Positions 44,248 through 51,973 of a DNA stretch of 64,000 bases are shown here, one piece after another. Source of the DNA: CAVTLG01 sp963735495 (GTDB lineage Bacteria > Chloroflexota > Ktedonobacteria > Ktedonobacterales > Ktedonobacteraceae); NCBI GenBank assembly GCA_963735495.1, contig CAVTLG010000014.1:186001-250000 (forward strand). The letters run 5' to 3'. Within the stretch, counting starts at the first letter, position 1; each line of letters begins with the position of its first letter. The notes under the pieces were generated by a model. That model was not told the DNA's origin. It searched no databases and was given only the letters and a program-made list of their open reading frames with translations. Position numbers and translations under genes: made by a program.

Positions 44248-45399
44248 TTATTCCTGCTTCTTAAATGGTAGACTTAATCCGGGCTGCACGTCCAGATCAA
44301 GGCTGTGTTGTTCACCAAGACATACATGAAAAAAGGCCGCGCTGGCAATCATCGCCGCGTTATCGGTACAAAACTCAATTGGCGGATAGCTGAGACGAAT
44401 GCCTAGAGGCCGCAACTCTTGCGCTATACGGGCGCGCAAGCTCGTATTGGCGGCCACTCCACCGGCCAGAATCACCTGTTTCACCTGGTACTCTTGCGCG
44501 GCGAGTCGCGTTTTTACCGCCAGGACGTCCACGATAGCTTCCTGGAAGCTGGCTGCGAGCAAAGGAACATTGGGAACCCCTTTTTTCGCGGCCTGCGCGC
44601 CCATGCGTGTGTACTGGCTTACTTGCTTGCCATCGCCGCTATCAGTTGCCCCTTCTGCCAACTGTAACATCGCCGTCTTTAAGCCACTAAAGCTAAAGTC
44701 ATAGGTGCTACGCAGCCACGCGCGCGGTAAACGATAGGACTTGCGGGCCAGTTCCGTTGGTTTTTGTTGCTGTCGTAGCGCCTCTTCAGCCTGTTGCGCC
44801 GCCTGTTGAATGGCCGGACCGCCTGGATAGCCTAAGCCAAGGATACGTGATACTTTATCAAAGGCTTCACCGGCTGCATCATCCCGTGTGCGTCCCAGCA
44901 GCTCATAGTGTCCATGTTCGCGTACCAGAACCAGCTCGCTATGCGCTCCAGAGATGACCAGGCTGATGAGCGGAAAGAGCGGATCTCCGTCTTGATACTG
45001 CCAATCGGCAGAAGGAGACTTCTGATCAGTCTGGCGCAACCAGTTGGCATAGATATGCGCCTCAAGATGATTCACGCCCAGAAAGGGCAAATTACGTGCC
45101 AGTGCCAGCGTTTTGCCCACGGTAAGACCGACCAGCAGTGATCCTGCCAATCCTGGTCCATAGGTAGCGGCAATCGCATCAATGTCGTCCCAGGAACACG
45201 CGGCCTGACTGAGCGCGGTTTCCACGACAGGGATGATCGCCGAGATCTGTTGGCGCGAGGCGACCTCAGGCACAACGCCACCATAGCGATTATGAATCTC
45301 AACCTGCGAGGCAACGACGTTGGAGAGGATGTAACGACCGTCCCTGACCAGTGCCGCCCCTGTTTCATCACATGAACTTTCGATACCAAGTATAAGCAT
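44248..45399 (-). CDS. tsaD: tRNA N6-threonylcarbamoyladenosine transferase TsaD
   Basis: 383 residues from ATG 45399 (AGGAATAGACA). Transfers the threonylcarbamoyl group to A37 of ANN-reading tRNAs, in a complex with TsaB and TsaE. Motifs: ILGIESSCDETG start, NHLEAHIYANW iron/metal ligands (HLEAH), SGAHSELVLV, GEAFDKVSRILGLGYPGG and GGVAANTSLR. Acts in the cytoplasm with partners encoded just upstream. Confidence 0.95.
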   Translation of the reverse strand: MLILGIESSCDETGAALVRDGRYILSNVVASQVEIHNRYGGVVPEVASRQQISAIIPVVETALSQAACSWDDIDAIAATYGPGLAGSLLVGLTVGKTLALARNLPFLGVNHLEAHIYANWLRQTDQKSPSADWQYQDGDPLFPLISLVISGAHSELVLVREHGHYELLGRTRDDAAGEAFDKVSRILGLGYPGGPAIQQAAQQAEEALRQQQKPTELARKSYRLPRAWLRSTYDFSFSGLKTAMLQLAEGATDSGDGKQVSQYTRMGAQAAKKGVPNVPLLAASFQEAIVDVLAVKTRLAAQEYQVKQVILAGGVAANTSLRARIAQELRPLGIRLSYPPIEFCTDNAAMIASAAFFHVCLGEQHSLDLDVQPGLSLPFKKQE

Positions 45400-45555
45400 A
45401 TTGTCTATTCCTAGCGCCAAACTACTTGACTTCTTCAGCATCGTTCTGTTAGCATGATGCGTGCCAGAAGACAGGGAGGCGATGCCAGGTGTTCCCTTTT
45501 TCTTTGATCCGTATGAGGATACTGCAACTAGCAGAGCAGAGAGCCTGCATCGCCA

Positions 45556-46242
45556 CTATTCCACTTCCAGCTTTCTTAAGAGTGTTGCCTGTAATTCAAG
45601 AAATTTTTGTTTATAGGCGGGAGAATTGATTTCATCGGTCCACATAATAAGAGCGTCTTCCTGATTATCGCTATAATAGCGATGGCGTATCCCGGCCTCG
45701 CGAAAACCATATTTGCGATAAAGATTCTGCGCGGTGTAATTTGAGACGCGCACTTCGAGTGTGACCCATTTTGCCCCGATAGCATAAGCAATATCGATCA
45801 GGCTTACCAGCAAGAATTCACCCAGACCGCGACGACGATGATCAGGATGCATCGCTATCGTGGTAATGTGAGCTTCATCTACCATAAGCCATAGGCCGGC
45901 AAAGCCAATAATGGAAGCAAGATCTGGCGATGGGACGGTAGCAACGGGACGATTGGACAAGAGCGAAAGAGGAAAGAGGCGACTTTTGCGCGGCTTCTCT
46001 TGCTCCTGAAACCCTACCGAACGTTCTTCTATCAGCTGCTTATCGCGTAAGACGATGTAGTGCGCCCAACGATTATCCTGAAGCTCCTTGCGGTAAGCGC
46101 TCGGAGGCCAGGTCGATGGATACGCCAGGCGTTCTATCTCAATCACGCGAGGCACGTCCGACATCGTCATTCTATCAATGACGTAACGCACCCTCTTCCC
46201 TTTCTGTCGTATGCGGACCAGTAGGTCGCTGAGTTGTACCAT
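45556..46242 (-). CDS. rimI: Ribosomal protein N-acetyltransferase RimI-like
   Basis: 228 residues, longer than E. coli RimI because of an insert (FQEQEKPRKSRLFPLSLL) before the acetyl-CoA motif IAMHPDHRRRGLGEFLL; typical LEVRVSNYTAQNLYRKYGF follows. RimI acetylates the N-terminus of ribosomal protein S18 and some other proteins. It overlaps tsaB by 68 bases, a common linkage. Confidence 0.85.
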   Translation of the reverse strand: MVQLSDLLVRIRQKGKRVRYVIDRMTMSDVPRVIEIERLAYPSTWPPSAYRKELQDNRWAHYIVLRDKQLIEERSVGFQEQEKPRKSRLFPLSLLSNRPVATVPSPDLASIIGFAGLWLMVDEAHITTIAMHPDHRRRGLGEFLLVSLIDIAYAIGAKWVTLEVRVSNYTAQNLYRKYGFREAGIRHRYYSDNQEDALIMWTDEINSPAYKQKFLELQATLLRKLEVE

Positions 46243-47008
46243 CTAGTAGCGACCGCTTACGGCTACTCGTCGTAATAGACGGACGCCGTATGTAGAGCGG
46301 TTCGAGCACGAGCGGATCGTCCTCCTTACCTTCTTGTAAGCGTTGCAGTGCTAATTGAGCCAGGCTAGAAGCCCGTCGTGTGCTTTGGAGTGCACTGGCA
46401 AAAAAACTGTTCTCTGGCCATTGCATCTGCAGCGCCTGGCGCGTTGCCGTGCTGATCTCACCACAAAAGAGCAGAGACGACAATGGCTGCTTATCTGCTG
46501 TACCAAACCAGTCGTGCGCATGTTCTTGCAACGTCACTACTAGTTGCTGTGGCGTTTGTAGGTAATAGTCGCTGAGCCGCTGCAGGCGGTATGTCAGAGC
46601 ACCATGCTCACTACGCAGCATCTCAGAGCGGTAGCAGGCGGCGTAAAGCTCAGAGCGACCCGCTTCGAGCACTGCGCAGATAGGCATACGCTCATATTGT
46701 TGTTGGGCAGCGATGATCTCCAGCGTGCTCACGCCGATGAGTGGCTTCTTGAGAGCGAACGCGAGCGCTTTCGCCGTTGCTAGCGCCACGCGGACACCAT
46801 TAAAAGAGCCTGGACCGCTGGCCACAGCCACGGCATCAAGCTGCTGCAAAGAGAACTGGCTGGCAGCCACACAGCGTTGAATGTTCGCGAGCAATTCTAC
46901 ACTGTGATTATTGCCTGAGAACCACGTATATTCGATGTATAACTCGTCCTTGGAGCATAAAGCAATGCTGGATTGGCGAGTAGAAGTATCAAGAGCTAGC
47001 AGTAGCAT
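46175..47008 (-). CDS. tsaB: Threonylcarbamoyladenosine accessory protein TsaB
   Basis: 277 residues from ATG 47008, where the fold starts (MLLLALDTSTRQSSIAL). It is an inactive TsaD homologue needed for t6A formation. Family features: GPGSFNGVRVALATAKALA and DAVAVASGPG. Overlaps tsaE by 20 bases and rimI by 68. The C-terminal 30 residues are an unusual Arg/Thr-rich tail. Confidence 0.9.
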   Translation of the reverse strand: MLLLALDTSTRQSSIALCSKDELYIEYTWFSGNNHSVELLANIQRCVAASQFSLQQLDAVAVASGPGSFNGVRVALATAKALAFALKKPLIGVSTLEIIAAQQQYERMPICAVLEAGRSELYAACYRSEMLRSEHGALTYRLQRLSDYYLQTPQQLVVTLQEHAHDWFGTADKQPLSSLLFCGEISTATRQALQMQWPENSFFASALQSTRRASSLAQLALQRLQEGKEDDPLVLEPLYIRRPSITTSSRKRSLLDGTTQRPTGPHTTEREEGALRH

Positions 47009-47567
47009 ACGTAATCTTCTGGAACTGTCGGAGCAGTTCGCAATAACGCGTGCCCGTTGCCACAAACAACAGGCTTCGCTTGGTCTCATTTAACGCTTTT
47101 AGACGGATATATAGCTGCTCGGAGGGCCAGAGCTGTGTCGCTTTGTCCGCCCATTCAACTATACAGACGCCCGAGCCATAAAAGTAATCCTCGAATCCCA
47201 GGTCAATGATCTCAGTGGGATCGTCCAACCGGTAGAGGTCGAAATGATAGAGATCAGGGCCGTAAGCGTGCGACTCCTGTGGCTGTCCAGGAATTGCAGG
47301 CCGAGGTTGTCCCGTATATTCTTTGAGCAAGGTAAATGTGGGGCTACTCACAACCTCAGTAATGTTCATGCCCAGAGCCAGACCTTGCGTGAACGTCGTT
47401 TTCCCCGTACCCAGTTGTCCGGCGAGTAAGATCAGCTCACCACCGCGCAAGAGATCACCCAGACGCATGCCGAAGCGCTGCGTTTGTGCAGAGCTATGGC
47501 TGATAATATCCAGGGCAAAGGTTTCTGCCTCTTGCAAAGATCCGCTTAAACCATTCTCTTCAGACAC
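46989..47567 (-). CDS. tsaE: ATPase TsaE
   Basis: 192 residues. Walker A GQLGTGKTTFTQGLA, SSPTFTLLKEY, and the conserved HFDLYRLDDPTEIIDLGFEDYF with the Walker-B-like acidic residues. TsaE hydrolyses ATP to drive the TsaBD complex. A longer insert with a PGQPQ stretch precedes HFDLYRL. First gene of the operon running to the ROK kinase. Confidence 0.95.
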   Translation of the reverse strand: MSEENGLSGSLQEAETFALDIISHSSAQTQRFGMRLGDLLRGGELILLAGQLGTGKTTFTQGLALGMNITEVVSSPTFTLLKEYTGQPRPAIPGQPQESHAYGPDLYHFDLYRLDDPTEIIDLGFEDYFYGSGVCIVEWADKATQLWPSEQLYIRLKALNETKRSLLFVATGTRYCELLRQFQKITYATASS

Positions 47568-48259
47568 TGCCGTACGACCTACTTTTCTGCTGTTTCAAGA
47601 CCACACCACCTGAGATAGTGTTTGGTTTCAGTTCGCTCCTGACCACAAGTGTGCGCGTTCCAAACACTATCTGAAGTCTATCCGCACTGTTGTAGAACCT
47701 GCCTGTTTGTGACCTGGCCCGTGAGAGCATGTGCCTCACATATGCTTATAGCCGAACAAGGGTATGATGCGCTGCATGCCATAGGCATAGATGGTGCTTC
47801 CTATTATAACATATGCACACGGTTGAGTGATAGAGAAGTTGCTTGCTCAATCGCTGTAATACCGTGTGTCTTCGTTGTGGCGGCAGAGCAGGCGCTTGCT
47901 GTATATACAGATCACCACATCCAGGAAAGTCTACGGGTCAGTAAACGCTCACAGGTTCTCTCTGTGGATAAGCGCGCATAGTGGGTGAAAGTTCTCGTCG
48001 CTGCAGTGTATCCATCGCGTGTACTCGAACGTGTACGACTATGAATGTAAGAGCGCGCGCATCTTGTGGTAGATCATATATGGATCAACTGGCAATGCTC
48101 TTATATTTCGATACCAGGTGCATCGGCGCACATTTTTAGCTTCGGGACCAGGCTTGATACACGTGTAGTGGACAGGTTCGGCTGCTTCATCGTGAAGCGT
48201 TTGTCTGCCAGTCTGTATCTACGGTGCAAGCAATTCACTTCCAAAGGAGAAACTTGAAC
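47568..48259. other. 692-bp gene-free spacer
   Basis: Between the divergent tsaE and the Q-rich gene. It contains repeat A copy 1 at 47611-47674. Nothing else convincing is seen. Confidence 0.45.
47611..47674. repeat. Dispersed palindrome repeat A, copy 1
   Basis: 13-bp perfect arms AGATAGTGTTTGG (47613-47625) and CCAAACACTATCT (47660-47672) around a 34-base loop. A second copy in inverted orientation lies at 48928-48990 and shares the loop blocks TTCAG, GACCA and the GTGT.C.CGTTCC region. Confidence 0.75.
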
Positions 48260-48610
48260 ATGTCTCAGAATTATCAAGACCCCAATCAGCAAACTGGTGG
48301 CTACAATCCTAACATGCAGCCAGGGTATGATCCCATGCAACAGACAGGTCAAAGTCCTACTCAGCAGGCTAGCAGTGATGCCAATCAGCAAGGGCAGGAC
48401 CCATTTAGCAATGCCAAGCAGATGGCCAAACAACAAATCGGCCAGGTTATTGACCAGTTGGCAAACAGGATTCCCGGTGGACAGCAATTTGCGCAGAATG
48501 CAAAAGATACGGTTAATGGAGCACTGGATACGTTAGCGAAAAATGTAGAACAGGTGGCGAAAGAGCGTTTAAGTAGCATGGGAGGCTTTGGTAGGGATCA
48601 GGGAAACTAG
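48260..48610 (+). CDS. Small Q/N-rich protein
   Basis: 116 residues from ATG 48260 (AAAGGAGAAACTTGAAC). The N-terminal half is low-complexity Gln, Asn, Pro and Gly (NPNMQPGYDPMQQTGQSP); the C-terminal half is an amphipathic helix set (QMAKQQIGQVIDQLANRIP). No known domain; likely flexible and soluble. Common style in Ktedonobacteria. Confidence 0.6.
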   Translation: MSQNYQDPNQQTGGYNPNMQPGYDPMQQTGQSPTQQASSDANQQGQDPFSNAKQMAKQQIGQVIDQLANRIPGGQQFAQNAKDTVNGALDTLAKNVEQVAKERLSSMGGFGRDQGN

Positions 48611-48681
48611 CGTACAGGTAGCGGACAGGCGGCATCTTCTCGCATCGTGTGCAATTACTCAGGTCAGCTAGCAGAGGGAGA

Positions 48682-48710
48682 CCGCGTAGGGACAAGCCCT
48701 TGTGGTTGTC
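48682..48710. repeat. Dispersed repeat B, partial copy
   Basis: The core CCGCGTAGGGACAAGCCCTTG with GTGGTTGTCC matches blocks of the copies at 16064 and 62399. The rest of the element is not recognisable here. Two further local palindromes follow (48755-48805 and 48819-48866). Confidence 0.55.
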
Positions 48711-48927
48711 CAGCTTGGGTTTAAGCGGGATGGGCCGCCGCGTTCTTATTCCGATGGGCAACGATGCTGTCGCATCTACTGCTGCGCAGTCAGCCCATCG
48801 GATCAGCAGGGACGCCAAGACCTTTTTTACTCGCCTGACGCCGCAGATCGGCCACCAAAAAAGGTCTTGGCTCGGCCCCTACGCGAGCTTCCCTGGTGCC
48901 TGAAACGTTGCCTCATCTGAGGAGTTA

Positions 48928-48990
48928 CGATAGTGTTTGGAACGTGTACACTTTGGTCGATATTGAGCTGAAGCCAAACACTATCTCAGC
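48928..48990. repeat. Dispersed palindrome repeat A, copy 2
   Basis: 12-bp arms GATAGTGTTTGG (48929-48940) and CCAAACACTATC (48974-48985). Inverted relative to copy 1; it abuts the stop codon of the zinc-ribbon gene. Confidence 0.75.
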
Positions 48991-49486
48991 GCAGTTTCGC
49001 GCCGCAGCTTCGGCAGTAGAGCGCGTTGGGGCGCAGAGGATTGCCGCACTGTGGGCAGCGTGGTTGTGCACCACTCTGTGTACCAGTGCTCGTTCCGGCG
49101 TTCGCGCCCGGAGGAGGTGGAGGCACTGTACTGGATGAGGGAGAGGGTGGTGGTGCATAGTTCATGGTTGGCGATGGCGTGAACTGGTCAGCGGGATACG
49201 GTTCATTTTTGATATCTTGTAACTGAGTTTCACGGCCTTTGAGGTCATGATCCAGCTCGAAAATGCTGGCACACAGGCGCGAGAGCTGCGAGTCTGACAA
49301 TGCACCTTGCTGATAGAGGCTCATGGCAACCTGCCCAAGTTCATCCATAAGCTGATGGCGCTGCTCTAATAGTTTATCAATTTCGCTCTGTTTGCCATGC
49401 ACGCGCAGTTGCTTCTGTGCTTCCCATCCGGTGCGGCTGACGGCTGTATTGACTAAATTTTTTGCCGACTCTAAAAAATCACTCAT
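48986..49486 (-). CDS. Coiled-coil protein with C-terminal zinc ribbon
   Basis: 166 residues. Helical first half (EIDKLLEQRHQLMDELGQVAMSLYQ), a Pro-rich linker (PPPSPSSSTVPPPPPGAN), and a double-CxxC zinc ribbon CPQCGNPLRPNALYCRSCG at the end. Such proteins are membrane- or stress-related adaptors of unknown function. ATG 49486 has GGAGGCAGAT upstream. Confidence 0.65.
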   Translation of the reverse strand: MSDFLESAKNLVNTAVSRTGWEAQKQLRVHGKQSEIDKLLEQRHQLMDELGQVAMSLYQQGALSDSQLSRLCASIFELDHDLKGRETQLQDIKNEPYPADQFTPSPTMNYAPPPSPSSSTVPPPPPGANAGTSTGTQSGAQPRCPQCGNPLRPNALYCRSCGAKLR

Positions 49487-49541
49487 TATCTGCCTCCCAA
49501 TGGCGTATTTTTCGTGCCCCGCTCAGTATTGTATAGGCTTT

Positions 49542-49940
49542 TCATACATCTGTAAATGCATGCTGATAGATACGTATCTCTTCGAGCTTGCCGCTACGGC
49601 TTAGTTGTACCGCGACGACATCCACACGCCAGGACCGCTCCGAGCAAGCATGCAGATCAAGATAATAGGTCGCTACTTGCACTATTTTCTGCTGTTTCCG
49701 AGGTGTCACAGCTTCCTCTGGTCGTCCATAGGCGTCGCCGCGTCGTGTCTTAACCTCGACAAAAATCAGATCATCGGCATCTTCCGCAATCAGATCAATT
49801 TCTCCATAGCGGCAGCGAAAGTTCTGTTCCAGCAGACGATAGCCATCGCGCACTAATTGCTCAGCCGCCAGGCGTTCACCTGTGCGCCCCAGCCCCTGAC
49901 GAGCCTGTGTCGCTTTATGTGCATGTGCCGTTGTATCCAT
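49542..49940 (-). CDS. YraN/UPF0102 family endonuclease-like protein
   Basis: 132 residues. PD-(D/E)xK core: GRTGERLAAEQL, NFRCRYGEIDLIAED, FVEVKTRRGDAYG. The family (Holliday-junction-resolvase fold) is near-universal and its role in DNA repair is not settled. Stands alone. Confidence 0.85.
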   Translation of the reverse strand: MDTTAHAHKATQARQGLGRTGERLAAEQLVRDGYRLLEQNFRCRYGEIDLIAEDADDLIFVEVKTRRGDAYGRPEEAVTPRKQQKIVQVATYYLDLHACSERSWRVDVVAVQLSRSGKLEEIRIYQHAFTDV

Positions 49941-50123
49941 CCAAACACCTCTTCCACTTACTTATAATTAAGTACGCAGCGTCTGCCGTTGCGTTGTACG
50001 CTACTAGTAAGCATATCTCACAGAAGGATATGCTTGCAAGAGCTTATGAGCTTTTTTAATACCCATAGGCATGCAGAAACGTGTTCTTGTTCCGATGAGC
50101 AATGCTGCTGTCGAGTCTCTTAC

Positions 50124-51521
50124 TCAGTCAGACCTCGCATCTTTCTCTGTCTCCGTTATACCGGCACGTTCTGACATTGCCTTTAGCTTAGAGGCTACTG
50201 CAAATGCAAGTTCGACTGTCCCCTCTGTTGCTTGCACCCGAACACGGGCTGCCTCTAAAACTTCTTCTTTAGTAGCTTTCATGTCTGATGGATGTTCGAC
50301 ACCTACAAAAACGTGGTCTTGTAATGTTGTTTTATTTAAGCCTAACAATTCTTCATTGAACTTATCTTTTTCATTTCCCGTTAAATGTCTTATGGAACCT
50401 TTATTAAGCTCCTGTTTAAGCAGTTTCTTTCTTTCCTCGCGCTTTGAGAGATAGTACTTAATAAAGTCATTGGCCGCTACAAGCTGCCTGCTCCGTTTTT
50501 CCTTCGCTATATCTGGGATATCGTCACCACAAGCCACAATGTTCCTCAATTTGTGCTCTTTTACCATGACAGCTAACGCATTCCCTTTATCAGGTTTGAG
50601 GCCGGTTGTATTGGGATTAAGACGGATATCAATCCCAGTCACCACCGTATCTTTTTTGACGAAATCGGAGTTTTTCTCATTCTTAAGTACCTGTGAAACG
50701 AGAGTATTCAGTCGCTGATAGATAGCGTCGTAGGTTTTGCCTACGTCTATGGATTTATCTTGTTGAGCCTTGCTTTCTATAAGCTCTTTTAACTCATCCG
50801 TGCCACTTCCTCCGAGCACAGATCCTCCCAATTTTTTGAAAGTCATGGCAATGTCAGCTTGAAGAAGGCCTCTCCTCTGAAAACCCTGTAAAATTGGATC
50901 CGCATGGATAGTTTCCTTAATCGTGTTCATCACATCTTTAGCTGGCTCAACGTATTTTGCTGACTTTTCGTTGGTTAATTCCACTTTGTTGTTTGTAGAA
51001 GGGCCTCTGTGTACATCACCATATTCACCGAATATCTCTATCTTCTCTTTTAAGGCTGCCCCTCTTGGGCCTGCATTTTCAAGGGCCTTGTCTACCGCTT
51101 CGATAGTTCTCCCGGTGATGATGCCAACGGTGACGCCATGCTCCTGAAAGATCTCTGCTGCTTCCACCCAGCGCTCTGGCATAGTCCATGACTTCCTGGG
51201 ATCTATGAGGGTATGATCTACGTCGAAAACAATTCCTCCATTTCCTTTGCCTAAGAGGGTGGCAATGTGGTCAACTGCAGCACTTCGCTCCAACTTGCCT
51301 GGCGCTTTTGTGTCTAGAGAGTCCAGAAAAATTTGCTTCACATGCTCCCGGACATCTCCGACCTGTACTTTTGTAGATTTCTCATCGCTTGTCTTAAGAC
51401 GACGCAGAAAATCATCGCTTCTTCCCTCGGAAGATACGCTGGTTTTGCTACCACCGCTATCGCCTTCTCCCTGTTTAGAAACGGTTTTGTCACCATCCAT
51501 AGAGGTTTTATCGCCAGGCAT
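50124..51521 (-). CDS. HAD-superfamily phosphatase, trehalose-phosphatase-like, with disordered N-terminus
   Basis: 465 residues from ATG 51521 (AAGGAACGC upstream). Residues 1-60 are low complexity (Gly, Ser, Lys, Asp). HAD motif I IVFDVDHTLID with the nucleophile Asp, motif II GIITGRT, conserved Lys in LKPDKGNA and motif III ACGDDIPD indicate an IIB/Cof or trehalose-6-phosphatase-like cap. Lys-rich composition is unlike the neighbours, a hint of transfer. Substrate unknown; the C-terminal 100 residues have no match I recognise. Confidence 0.65.
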   Translation of the reverse strand: MPGDKTSMDGDKTVSKQGEGDSGGSKTSVSSEGRSDDFLRRLKTSDEKSTKVQVGDVREHVKQIFLDSLDTKAPGKLERSAAVDHIATLLGKGNGGIVFDVDHTLIDPRKSWTMPERWVEAAEIFQEHGVTVGIITGRTIEAVDKALENAGPRGAALKEKIEIFGEYGDVHRGPSTNNKVELTNEKSAKYVEPAKDVMNTIKETIHADPILQGFQRRGLLQADIAMTFKKLGGSVLGGSGTDELKELIESKAQQDKSIDVGKTYDAIYQRLNTLVSQVLKNEKNSDFVKKDTVVTGIDIRLNPNTTGLKPDKGNALAVMVKEHKLRNIVACGDDIPDIAKEKRSRQLVAANDFIKYYLSKREERKKLLKQELNKGSIRHLTGNEKDKFNEELLGLNKTTLQDHVFVGVEHPSDMKATKEEVLEAARVRVQATEGTVELAFAVASKLKAMSERAGITETEKDARSD

Positions 51522-51973
51522 AAAATGCGTTCCTTCCTTATCTCTATCAATGAACTTCAATTTATCTTCTAACTCGAAATATCCTCCAACAAGTATACAT
51601 CTACTTAATATATATCACCATCCCTATATAGGGATAATAAAGCCTTGAAGTTTTATTTACATCACTCGCTATGTTCGGTCGTACTTGCGAGTGAGTGGCA
51701 TCTTGAGGTTGACCCAATTTGGACACGATTCGTGAACTATGCTGACCCAGAGAGCCTCTGTCGGTTGTCCAGCAGAGAGAGGTCTTTCTCGAATGCAGCA
51801 TGATGAAACGAAGGGGAAGAAAGAAAGATTGTATGGACCACGCTTGTCGAAGCAATCAAGCACACTTAATCAGCGACAGACGGCAAGTCGCTCTGGCAAG
51901 AGTACGAGTTTCATGCGTTATCCTTATTGATGTCTGGATTACAGAACTCGGTGATTGCTATCCTTGAATTTTT
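51522..51973. other. Spacer between two minus-strand genes
   Basis: 452 bp upstream of the HAD gene and downstream of pnkp. I see no gene or RNA; it holds the HAD gene promoter by position. Confidence 0.4.
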
